A stretch of DNA of 64,000 bases. Source: Spizellomyces punctatus DAOM BR117 (taxonomy: Eukaryota > Chytridiomycota > Chytridiomycetes > Spizellomycetales > Spizellomycetaceae). The DNA is taken from positions 248,001-312,000 of the forward strand of contig NW_015971545.1 of NCBI RefSeq assembly GCF_000182565.1, given 5' to 3'. Below the pieces are notes generated by a model, which saw only the letters and a list, made by a program, of their open reading frames with translations, did no database searches and was not told where the DNA came from. Of the stretch, positions 1 to 11,425 are shown in pieces (the first letter of the stretch is position 1; the number at the start of each line of letters is the position of its first letter). The position numbers were made by a program, and so were the translations under genes.

Positions 1-546
1 CCCACGCGGAGTTCTTTTTGCGCGCTACGGACATGTGCCAATGAGAGGTTGGAAGTTGGAATGCGGCATGAAGGGGATTTTGGTGAAAGACGCAAATCAT
101 TCTGTAAATGATTCTTAAACTCCGCTATCGATAACTGCGCTCGTGGGTTGTATCAATCCCGGAAAAGATATAACCGGCCCAACACATTCCTGTAAACTTG
201 GGAACGTGACGGGAAGGTTCACGGCGAAAAAGTGGCTCCTGAATTTAAAAACCCGCCGCTGCGCGGCGGATGCACGAGCGGCTAGTTGGATCTTCAACGG
301 AAGTGATGAGATTTCCCGCCTGGATTGACCAACGCTAATCCGGACAGACTACTGCGCACCACCGCGCTTGAAATACACATTCAATACGGAATCAAAAAAA
401 TTCACTAGTCGACGAGGCTTCCGCCATACAGCCACTGAGGTGTTTTGCAGCATTTGTTGAGCTTGATTGTTAGAGGGCTCACAGACGACGGTTAAATTAG
501 AGCATACTCAATCGCCACGCAAGACCAGTTATATGTACACTTTATT
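1..546. other. Flanking sequence, no gene recognised
   Basis: This stretch lies beyond the stop codon of the PPWD1-like gene (at 547-549, minus strand). Only short overlapping reading frames of about 60 codons are present on both strands, and none resembles a known family. It may hold the 3' UTR of PPWD1 and the edge of a neighbouring gene outside the window. Confidence 0.4.
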
Positions 547-2934
547 CTACCGGACTTCAATACTCAAGATGTGTATATCTTCAAAGGGCTTATCCGTCTT
601 GTCTGTCCTGGCAGCTTCAATACGCTGGATGACATCCATTCCACCGGTAGCTCGTCCGAAAATAGTGTGCTTATTGTCCAACCATGGCTATATACAGGAT
701 CAAACCATGAGCATTATTCACCGCACCGCGGCATGAGAATCAGTATGAGACTGCGCACTCACCGTTGGCACTGTAGTAATGAAGAATTGACTGCCATTGG
801 TGTTGGGTCCAACATTCGCCATACTTAAGGTGTATGGCCGATCATGCTTGACCGCACGGTTGAACTCATCCTCGAAATCGTTACCCCATAAGCTTTCGCC
901 TCCGGTACCATCACCAAAAGGATCCCCAGTTTGAATCATAAATCCTTTGATCACTCGATGGAAGATCACATTATCATAATAGCCCTTCTTCGCCAGGCCC
1001 ACAAAGTTCTCGACCGCCTTGGGGGCATACTCGGGAAACAATCTAACGTGAATGTCGCCATAAGATGTATGAATTATGGCAGAGCTTCCAAGTGTGCGCG
1101 AAAGATTGGACTGTGCTGCCGCAACGGTCTGCTCTTCGCGAGAAGGCTTTTCGTTAAATATATCGCGTCCTGTGCTGCTGCCACCTGATTCCTCAGAATC
1201 GGCATCACGTTTCGAAAAACAGTAGAACCGGTTCCGCTTATATGCCGTGCAAAAAAGCGTCGGATCCAGAGCTTCGGTCTCTTTGTACACCGGATTGTCC
1301 GACGCCGCCATTGCAAGTGTAATCAGTCCCTTCTTTCGAGGAGCTCCTTGATATAATGCCACATTCAGGAATCTCTGTGTCTCGGCTTTGCCGATAAGCC
1401 GCACCACCTTGTTGGTTCGAATATTCACTACTTTAATCCCAAGAAGTGTGGGATATATCACGAAGTTGCCCGACTCGTCAAAAACTGCATTTGCTGTCGC
1501 ACTCTGTCCACCTTTCACCTTTTCTATCTCTCGTTCAATGGCCAAGCGTCGTCCGAACTCCATGTCGTCTAACGAGTATATGGCGGTTCCAGCCTGCTGC
1601 ATCTCGGACACTACAGTCAAGCTTTCATCATACTTGCGGATCAGCTTGCCACTACGGAAATTGAAAACTCTAATTTGTCGATCACTGAATCCAAATGTGA
1701 CAAATTTAGAAAAATCTGGCGAAAAGGTCAGGGAAGAGGGTGCTTTCTTCGCCTGAAAGGGTTTGTTTCAGTATATCGTATCTTCCCAGAATCAAACAAT
1801 AAGTGCCCACCTTTTTGAATTCATAAAGATCAGTGTCGCTTTTGAATTCCCAGTCAACCACAGGCGGGCTAGGTAAAGTATACCCGCTATCCACATCGGG
1901 ATGCCAATACTCGACCATTCCTCCGCTATCCACACTGACAATCACATCCGCTACCGGGTTATAACGCATGATATGAACTGGATCGACATGCAAATTGTTG
2001 ATTGTGAAGAGTGAATCGGGGCCACCTCTACCATCATATAGATGTATGGCTGACGACTCTCGATCGGAGCTATGGATGATTTGGGTTGCTAACATGAGCA
2101 TGGACGTCGTGAGGGATGTAAAAAGCAGATACAGTGGAAGAGTAGTAGTCACGTACCAGGCCAGTAGCGCTTGCGCCTGGCCCTTCCGATACGCCCAACA
2201 CACGGCATTCGGAAGGTAGCTCAACTTCATCATGTTGATCATATCTATATAATTTAGCTAATGAGAGACGGATACATGCTGGAAGAAGGCATCGCCTGTC
2301 CGCACCAAAATTTACGACGTCAAATATTTTCAAGGCCTTATCCGCTCCCGCAGTTGCGAGAAGAGTACCATCATCGCTCACATTAATAGCAACAACTGCA
2401 CCCAAATGTGATCGGAAATGCTTCACAAATTCAATCCCCTTTTCCGTTTTCTTCCAAAACTTCACGTGCCCGTCGACCGATGTTGTAATTAAAAAGTCCG
2501 TTCTGTCGAATGCAACTGTGGGTCAAAAGAGACAGGGTCGACAGCAATCCAATATGATTAATGTATACCTTGTTACGGCGACAAAGTTGACTACGTCCCT
2601 GTGCATAAGACTTCTCTCATACATATCAGCCGAGGGGAGATTGTCGAGGTACAATCGCTCGTGCATGAGAACTACGGTGGATTATTGACGAGCACCAGGC
2701 AAAAGCCGCTGCTAGCTCATTCTCACCTCTTGTCTTTTTTTTCTTCGTCGTGCTAATATCTGGAGCCTCGGGCATCGGCCCCACATCGTCGTCACTGTCA
2801 TCGTCTGCGGGTATCGCTTGAGGGGCAACACCTTCACTGCGCTCCTGAGAATCGATTCGCAATCTTTTAGGATCCCCATCTACATCTTCCTCCTCCTGGT
2901 CTCGTCGTCTTCTCAACCCTGCAACATCCGCCAT
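547..2934 (-). CDS. PPWD1: PPWD1-like WD40 / cyclophilin peptidyl-prolyl isomerase
   Basis: Peptidyl-prolyl cis-trans isomerase fused to an N-terminal WD40 region, a family found in the nucleus with late spliceosomes. The chosen start (ATG at 2932-2934) gives [17 protein letters not shown], an acidic, lysine-rich leader. The WD40 part follows with blocks such as [28 protein letters not shown] and [11 protein letters not shown]. The C-terminal cyclophilin domain shows [19 protein letters not shown], the active-site block [15 protein letters not shown] and NGSQFFITT. It ends with a separate last exon reading [20 protein letters not shown] and stopping at 547. At least four introns are needed. 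The next gene, the TmcB-like one, is on the same strand and its stop lies about 300 nt upstream of this start. Domain order and sequence make the family call firm; exact exon edges are by eye. Confidence 0.9.
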
Positions 2935-3233
2935 TTTTACGAATTCGGAATGTTGAATGTTGCAGAGATGGGCCGAAACGGTGAACAGCAGTTGTTCAAT
3001 TGCCGTTTCCATGACATTTAACTATGAGTCAATCTAGTCAGGTGATCCAAACGTTACACAAGATATGTACTTGGCTTAATTATTGTTAAACATCCAGCAT
3101 ACTGTACGTTCGGGGCTTGTTTATTTAAAAAAGAATGTAAAAGGATATATTCTCTTATGCTGACTTCGTCCTATTTGCCCTTCATTCCCGCTTCCTATCT
3201 TTTCACCATCATTCGGTTGATCAACGACTCATT

Positions 3234-6200
3234 CTAACGAGTTTTCTTATCCATTTCAGCAGCCTGTGCTATACCTCCCAAGTTAATAAAGCTTTGCATT
3301 TGCGGGCATTCCGACAGTATATCGCTCGGGACCCAGAATATGACGGCAACCATTTGTCGAATCTGTGCCTGCACCGCACGGATGATCATCCAGAAGAAGT
3401 ATGTATAGAACAGCACATAGTACACGATCGTCACAGAAAACAGGATGTTGACGACTTGCATGTAATGATTACTGACCGCTTTAGCGACTGTCAATAAGAG
3501 TTCATCGACAGCTTTAAGACCGTCGGCAATATCGACTTCAATGTTTTCCATAAGGAGAAGGTCGGGATTGTCACGGGAGTAATCTCCCGTAGCTACGAAG
3601 TGCCTTGCCTGGAACCCATTTAGCATACAACGTAAGTACCTGCCCTCGGCACCACAGCCCAAGTAGTCGGGTGACCTACCCGATCAAACAAGGTAGTAAG
3701 TATGTTATTGGCACCGGAATATATGAAATCCTGGGTGAAGCCAATGGTAGCATTGTAGGCTATGTCCTGACAGCCGGAATCCCTCAGGCACATTCCACCG
3801 ATCCTAAGTAGAGTTGATCAGGATGAGGCAAGGAAAGTAGCAAACGGCAGCAGACATATTCAGATACCTTGTTAGACCATCCACTTCAGGAATGGTGTTC
3901 AAGGATGGCGTCTTCCCTGCTCCGTTCAAGACATCATGGTGCAGGCGCTGGATATGAGGAAGGTTGAGCCTTGAGGTCACGCTCAATTGCCTATGCTGCT
4001 TTTATACCTCTAGCATGTCAATTCTGATCTCGGTCAGGAGCTGTACTTGGTACGGAGCCCAGGTGTGGCTATCTGCAGCAGCTAGTTCATGAGCCAAATA
4101 GTTGATGGTCTGAACGGAGAAGAAGGTCAGAGGAGAGAAATCTTCAAGTACTGTCCAGGAGAGCTATACCTGTGATTCGTATCTCCTGCTATTTGACGCT
4201 AAGATCATAAAGGCCGTCTGCGGGAACAAAGGCGGATTCAGCTTGCTTGCAATGCCCACAGCACCTGACATATGCCACACTCACGTTATCCGTATGTGAA
4301 CCTGAAAGCATCGGTGGAATGAATAGCGAGACCGCCAGACATGCCAATACAGACACTGCCGCAATATATGACCAGGTGTACTTCACAATCAACCACTTCG
4401 ATACGCTTGTCTCTATATCGCGTGTAATACCGACTTGCTTCCGATCCTGGGTGTCCTCCAACTCCAGAAGTTCTTCAATCTCCTCTTCAAGGTTATCAAC
4501 GATTTTGTGACGAGACGACTTTGGAATGTTTTTTAGCACATCAATGACGACCTTATGTTTCGCGGCAGCTTGTCGAAGAGTTACGTAGAAAATTCCTGCC
4601 GCAAGTAACAAGACCACAATTACGATAATAAGAAGGGCTACGACAATTTGGCTCCGGTTTGTGGATCCGTCCAGGTAATCGTTGAGAGCTTTTGTGGCAA
4701 ACCAATCAAAGGAGTCACACATCTTAAAAGAAACGATTGATTACGCGGTCGTATTTTAACCTATGAGCTCATTTTCGGGTCACCTTCAAAGTATTATCAA
4801 ACCACATCCGAATTTCAACATCTTGCTCCATTCTGGCATAGTCCAAAAAGTCCTCCCATTTATGCCTGAGGATCGCCTCTGCGCTAGATGTCGTCAATAA
4901 TATGAGCTCGTATGGGTTGAGGTGCATTACAGTTCCAGGTGAACCCCACTCGCTCTTCGAATATCTGACGATGACTGCATTTTCGACTTCAAACGCCGCA
5001 GTCTGGTAAAAGGTGGGAATAATCAGGGTGTGTGCCCGCTGCACTTCCGCAACCAACTTGTGAGTCGACTCGTTCCATTTGGCATGATCGCCTAATTTTC
5101 CCGCAACCCACAACCCACGAATCTACATGATTTATTTAGGACACGCATAGCCCCCGTTCAAAAGTACAACCTAGAACTCTTACCGCAAGGGCTGCTGTAG
5201 TGCAAGAGCGTCGAGCTTTGGTGTTCTCCTGCAGTAAGCTTAGATTAACTCACAGGAATCAATACATAATCAGTATAGGGGAAGTCACAATACCCGAAGT
5301 GTTGACAGAAACGTGGTGGGGGCATTAAACATGCCGCTCGATTCATGGTAATTGCCAATCAACAATCCCAGTAACAGCAAAAACCAAACCCTACCGTACA
5401 AGGTACATTTACGGACCGCTACAATACAGCAAATTCGGTTAAAGAAACACTTAGTGGAAAACTGATTGGTATTCCCGTACAAGATATCATGTTCTCCCTC
5501 ATACGAGTCCTTATCGCCTTTTGTCTACGGCTGTCCCTGTTGGAGTTGTTGGACGACGTCTGGGATTTGGCTCGATGAAGGCTCACTTTAAGAACAGGAG
5601 GATTCTCGTTCGCAATCTTACTCCCGACAGACATGGTTGACTGGACGGGCAATTCGGGCGATGGTGGGCGATTAATGTCAGAGCTAGTCTCTGCAAACTC
5701 CACAAAAACTCCTTGCGGGGGTCTTTCCAACTCCTTATCGTCTGATTTGAAAACGTCACTTCCACTTGGTACGTCTTCAATTGTTGGCAAGGTCCGTTTT
5801 CTCACGGTTTCCACCATTTTCGTCCCAGGTACCTGCATGCTTAGGCCATCCTCAGCATTGGAGCTCTCTCGTTGACTCTGCTGGTCGCCTGGTCCCTGAC
5901 GCTTGCCATCCTCAATGGGTAATGGACCCGAACTCGCTGCAGAAAGCTCTCCCTGCATTATGGAGTTGCTCTTAAACCGACTCAAGTTTTGAACAGACTG
6001 TCGTCCAGAGCCGACCGTTCTAACACGCATGGCTCTCTCGTGCGCTTCCTGCTGTTCACGATACTCAATATCTTCCGCTTGCGTTAGCAGTTGCACACCG
6101 AGCTCCTGGCTAGTTAAGTGGAAAATGCAATTAGCCAGTCCATTTCATACGGCGACAAGGCATTGCCTCCTGAGAGCAATTCTTACTTATTCTTCACAGT

Positions 6201-8819
6201 CAAGAGATATTTTGCATACTCAAAACCAGAAGAGTTTAAGTATGTTGGATGCGCTTGACATATTAGAGGAAACTACTCACGAGCCGCAATATTTGTTTTG
6301 AGTTCGGAAACCGCTCCAATAATTTTTCGTAGTAAATTGTTGCAGACGATTGAGTGTTATACATGACATCGAGATAGGCTGGGAAGGTCTTTACATTCAG
6401 CTGCGAGCAGAGTAACATTAGCAAATTTGGATAAAATGCGACGTCTTGCTTGTTACGCTTACCTGCTCTCTAGCCAATGAAGACCAGAATAATTTCATCG
6501 CGGTCAGTGAACGCAGGTGCGACTCAATAGCCTGTCGTTCCATGGACTGATATTCAACTGGATTATAATATGCCTTCAGCTTCCGGCTATCACGCAAATT
6601 TAGATCTCAAAAAGAACTGTACCGTAACTCGCTACATTGAATGAGCTAGTCGCAAGGTCCTCCGCACGAGACTCTGGAAATGTCTTAGCAACCACGAACA
6701 GGCGTCATTATGCAGATCCTAGTATATATACCTTGCTCGTGTTCTCTCTCCTCCATATATATCCTGAACCGGACATCAAAAGAAGGGGAATTAGCCTTCG
6801 CCGCTGTATGGACATTTAGAAGGATTGTTCAATCTTTCCGGCATGTGCACAGACAAGTAACCTCAAAGTCACCTTCGACATAGTACTGGGCAGTGTTTGG
6901 ATCATCACCAAAGGTCCAGAGATAATATGCGTAATTGAGTGCTAAACCTGGATGCTTTGGGTATTGCTGAAGCAGGGCATAGACGGCAATATTATAAGTG
7001 CGTCGCATAATATGAAGTAAGGGCAGTCTGAAAATACCTCAATCGCTTCCATGAACACTATTGTCATTATCTCCAGAGATGCCGCGTCACGGACGCTTTC
7101 CCGGAGGAACCTGCAGCCAATGTCAGCCTCTAACCAAGATTTGAACACAACAGGCGGTCGAAGGCTCTTGCGGGCTGTTACGCTCTTGTAATCCTGGATG
7201 GCGGCCAACGCTTTCGGAGTTTTAGGACTGCTGTCTACACTTTCTCTCGCCTCATGACAAGTCTTTCCCTTGTTCTCTGTTTCAACTGCGGTGGCCACGA
7301 TCGACATACTCATGCCAGGCGTGAACATAGATTTCTTCCTCTTTAAGTTTGATGGTGCTAACGTCGCAGCAGGTGACAGACATCCTCGTTCGGTGTCGGC
7401 ACTCTCTATTTCCAATTTTAATTTGATGTTGTACATTATCCGGCGGACGATAAGCTCGCGCACGGCTTTGGTTAGCCAAAATCCAATTACAAGGCCGGTA
7501 GGTATGGAAAGAATGAGAAAGATGATCGGTAGCGGAGAAGAGCTACCCTCAGGCGTTGTGGTTTTATAGGTGACCATGCTGACAATCGCGGACAGAAGAG
7601 TTGCAGTGAATATCCCAACTCGAACGCTGTTCATGTAGCCATTGAAATACGGCTGGTATCGGGTGTATGTGTAAATCAGGATCGGGTGAATGACGAACAG
7701 AGAAATAAGTTGATTATCGATACATGAGCTGCGTTGCACAATGACGAGAACGAGCTAGACAGTGGCCAACAGGTTAGAGCAAAAGCGCTTCTTCACCCGC
7801 TCGCAAGGCTGATTACCTTGCAGATGAGGTAAACAAGATCGCACATGCCATGCGCCTTGGCTCCAGGGTTCCTTTAAAGCTCCAATAGTTGGCCAGTACG
7901 AAGATCATTTGAATTCACCGCTACAAGCTCACCTGCTACCTGGCTCACACTCCACGAACACGTAGTTGATCAAAGCACCGAAAGGCACGATCAGAATTAT
8001 TCCAAGACAAGCCGAGACAAACATGGGCAAATGCTCCGCAGAAAAGCAAGCGACCTCGGTCATGTCGCCTACGATGAGATTGCCTGTCGCAGGATCACTC
8101 CGGCAGTAAACAGTTACGACGAAGATTTCTACGATGGGCTGGAAAAGGACTGTTGAGATCAATGTTGACGAATAGCGGAGAAGAACGAGCGGCCAGATCC
8201 ACTGTGATGGTTGCATGATGGTGAACGTCCTAGTATTACGGTTCCCAACGCAAAACAGCCATGAAATACCTTGAATGACCCTCTATGGACAATCATTGCA
8301 CAGCGTTATTGAAGGCAACATTTTGCAGGTTGGTCCAAATATACCAGAGTTACCTACTTTTTGAACTGTGCGGCAACAACACCAACCATGAGAAACGTCA
8401 TCATCACTCCAGCAAATAAAATCCAAAGGACCACTCTCAGATATAGATAGTTGTGGGTAGCCCATCGGAAGGGGTCGAAGACGTAATCCAGCCATCTTGG
8501 AGCGTACTTGATGAGCGTTCTTGAATCCCATGGGACAACTAAGAATTGCATGTCCTGCGAGGCAAAGCATTAGAAAGGAGTGGGTCCCATACAGTACGAA
8601 TTAACGCATTCTTACTTCTACAAGCTGATGAATAACTCCGATGGCCGGTGAGAACTCAGCACCTTTGGTCATGGCGTAGAGAAGCTGGAAAATGGCCTAT
8701 GGAAGTGGGAAGATCTCAGTCTCGCAGGTGTTCCCATTCCGGAAAATCTTTGGCGGTTCTTTTAGCAAGTTGGCTTGAAGCTATACCTTCTCAAGAGTTG
8801 ACTGCCTGTTCGGGTCCAT
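3234..8819 (-). CDS. TmcB-like (tiny macrocysts family) multi-pass membrane protein
   Basis: Very long, many-exon gene for a polytopic membrane protein. I place the start at 8817-8819, giving MDPNRQSTLEK spliced in phase 0 to AIFQLLYAMTKGAEFSPAIG. Next come membrane helices (LRVVLWILFAGVMMTFLM, LISTVLFQPIVEIFVV, LGIILIVPFGALINYVFV) and the block YQPYFNGYMNSVRVGIFTA. A soluble region has ADIGCRFLRE and SLEIMTIVFMEAIEVFSD. A long Ser-rich linker (5.4-6.1 kb) precedes further TM helices (VVALLIIVIVVLLLAAGIFY, WSYIAAVSVLACLAVSLFIP), an acidic NLEEEIEELLELED segment, and a final TM exon ending at 3234. The N-terminal layout matches Dictyostelium TmcB/TmcC-like proteins, whose molecular role is unknown; they are thought to be sensory or developmental. 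An 11-nt exon at 8270-8280 is required to keep frame. It could be two adjacent genes split near 4.7 kb, but the frames and topology favour one. Confidence 0.6.
8270..8280 (-). other. Predicted 11-nt microexon of the TmcB-like gene
   Basis: The upstream exon ends ...VVAAQFKK in phase 0. The downstream exon reads TFTIMQPSQWIW and needs two bases from an earlier exon. The 11 bases at 8270-8280, read on the minus strand and flanked by AG and GT, supply Gly-His-Ser-Arg and restore frame. Splicing the two large exons directly would put the downstream one in a wrong frame. Confidence 0.45.
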
Positions 8820-9762
8820 TTTTCCTGCCCCTGCGCCTTGCATTTCTGGATTCTCTGACTAGTAAGGCTGTCCGATGAACTCGTGCGTTTGTCCTTTAAG
8901 AAGAGATACCCGCAGATCCGACGAAAGGAAAATGTCACCACAAGGAACAGGATACACAGCTTTTGGTAAATACCGGAGGATCTCCGCTGCTGCGTTGATT
9001 GCAAAAGACATCATATATATTTTTACGCTGGGCTCGTTGGTAAAAATATGTATCCCAAGTGTCTTGCTGAATGTAGAGCCATTCTACCGCGGAATCACCG
9101 CGAACAATATAAAATTACATGGCTGTTGATCCTCTTCTTGGGGGCATTTTTAAACCCCCATGGTGGGAGCACAAACCTGTTCCAAACCAAAGCAGGGTTG
9201 GTATTGTTACGAAAACGTGTTGAGGCATTGTGTCTGTTCTCCACCAGCAGTTAGCACGCTACATGCATCTATTCTCCTTCAAAGTCAAGCGTATAAGACA
9301 TAGTGTACATGCCTTCCAAAAGAACGATCAATTCTTCTTCAATGCCCCCAGTCGCTTGACTGACTCTCCTTTTGCTGGTTGCCCAATGATGGGTTTGGGA
9401 AACTTTATCATCATGCTAACTGACAGAGCAACAGACACCTATTGGCCCGGCCACCATTGCCCACAATAGGTATTTTGTGTGTAAATGATGGCTATAGGCT
9501 GAGTTCAAATGTAGAAAATATGTACCGACATTAATTTATAGCAAACGTTTCGGCTTCAGGGTCGTATCCCCTTCAGGGTGATTGGGCGCGACAACAAATC
9601 CTTGCGTAATATAAATAACTACCACATGTCACGGTAAGCCTGACACGGCATTCTTCTATGTCGTTGTATGAAATAGTCAGTTCCCATAAGCGGTTGAAAT
9701 GTCCTGTCTATGCAACAGGGAACGTTACTGCAACAACAACGTTTTGCGCCGCAAGGTAAGAT
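8820..9762. other. Intergenic region, no gene seen
   Basis: This lies between the start of the TmcB-like gene and the stop of TRM7, both on the minus strand. It should hold the TmcB-like promoter and the TRM7 3' end. Short reading frames occur on both strands but none is protein-like. I first considered an upstream TmcB exon near 9011-9014 (MSFAINAAAEIL) and dropped it for the better ATG at 8819. Confidence 0.5.
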
Positions 9763-11171
9763 CTATGGTAACTCATTCCTCTTTTTTTTATCAATATAGG
9801 TCTGATAAGGCGGACGGATAGGTGCTTGAACTGGCTCCAACGTGCTGTACTCTGCACCATCTCCCTTCTGAAGGATATCCAGTTCCAATTAGCGACAGCC
9901 GCTTCACAGGTTCTTATGGCTTCCTTTAACGTACCGGTAAGGGATAAGTCTGATCAGAATCAAACCCACTCAAATCTCCACATGCCACAAAAGGTACAAT
10001 AACGCGGTTAACACCTGTGAGCTCGTTCTTCTCATCGTATGTCAGATCCAGCAAGGGATTTAGCATCGTCGGAATATATCCCTCGGGTGGAGTATAATCT
10101 TGGCATACGATAAATGCCTCTGTGGTACATGGAAACCAGTTGGCATGCGGTGATGAGCGCGTATGTGGGTCACAACAGAAGGTGGTAAAGGTTACCTATA
10201 CTAGAATTTCGCGAACTTCGTGGCTTCGAGCACGTCACCACCGGAAAGAAAACTTTCATTTGAGCATAGAGGAGGGATATGTCTTTGCCTCTGAAAATCT
10301 TCGCTACAAAAGTTCCACCTGGTCGTAGAACATGTGTTGTGATGTTGAGTGCCTGGCATTTAAAATGGCTCAGCTACATATCCAAAAACTACTCTGAGTT
10401 CTTTAGTTACCGCTAGTAAGAGCTGGGCTTGAATGTACTCATCCATGTCGTGCAGACCGGTCACTAAAAAAGGATGTAAGATACAGTTTCTCGACAGGAT
10501 TTTGTAGCAGAGAGCCAGATAGTCGGTACACACCATCCGGCGCACCGTCGCAAACTACTAAATCCGCAAGCTGTCCCTCAAAGTAGGATACGATCTGCTC
10601 TGCAGTCGATCGCTTAGTGATATCTCCTTGTAGCTGAATCACTCCTGGAAGAGGCGCCTGATGCCCGTCAATTTGTAGGCTTGTACAATCAGCGCAGGAC
10701 AGAGTCAAACCCTACCATGGCCTGCAAATCCACTGCCACAATTTTTGGTCGAGTGGCTGGATCATCAGACTTGAGATTCTACAAAGATCCGCTTGATCTC
10801 AATTAAACCATGCAGAACTACATGGAACAGAAAAGAGACTGCAACTCAAATTTGGGCTAACCTTACTCAGGACTTGACTCCAGCTGCCGGGAGCAGCGCA
10901 GAGATCAACACATCGATTTACTCCCTGAAAAATATTAAACTCCTCATCTAAAATATAACCAACCTCCTCAGTTCGTCACATACCGTGATAAAAAGTGTGG
11001 CATGCTAAAGACATACCAATTTGCAGCAGCTTGAACGCACTTCGTGCCCGCCAGCCTTGTTCTTTAGCCAATCGGTAATAGATATCTCGCTAGACGGTTC
11101 GGTTAACAAGACAAATATCAGACATGCTCCGGGTTGTTCGGTCTAACCTTATCTTTCGAAGACTTGCCCAT
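9763..11171 (-). CDS. TRM7: tRNA (cytidine-32/guanosine-34 2'-O)-methyltransferase
   Basis: FtsJ/RrmJ-type SAM-dependent methyltransferase that modifies ribose 2'-OH in the tRNA anticodon loop (Trm7/FTSJ1 family, cytoplasmic). The first exon reads MGKSSKDK from ATG at 11169-11171 and splices to [20 protein letters not shown], the diagnostic N-terminus. Later blocks are [61 protein letters not shown] and [19 protein letters not shown]. These contain the K-D-K-E catalytic residues: Lys in the first block, Asp in CDGAPD, Lys in VAKIF and Glu in EAF. The last exon, after a roughly 70-nt intron near 9935, encodes [20 protein letters not shown] and stops at 9763-9765. It is divergent from the periplasmic-binding-like gene, with about 250 nt between the starts. 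Confidence 0.93.
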
Positions 11172-11425
11172 CCTTTTTGGCAATTTGATTTCCAGCGGAA
11201 TTTCAAGTCAACCTTCAACAGCAGTGCTGGTTATTCTCGACTGTGCCACGCGTTGCCTCGCAACAAACACAGTTGCAAAGCCCTGAAGCGCTATCCCCGC
11301 TCCTTTTAGCTCATTGTGAAAAGCCCCATTGGAGCGACATCCAGGTGCCAACCACAGCTCCATCTTAACGTGGAGGGCTCTCACCTAACCACAGGAGAAG
11401 GTCGGCTGCTTGCGGACTCATTGCA

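Noticed and set aside
8875-9014. Possible upstream first exon of the TmcB-like gene (MSFAINAAAEIL)
   Set aside because: The ATG at 8819 gives MDPNRQSTLEK spliced in phase 0 to the conserved AIFQLLYAMTKG block and needs no extra exon.
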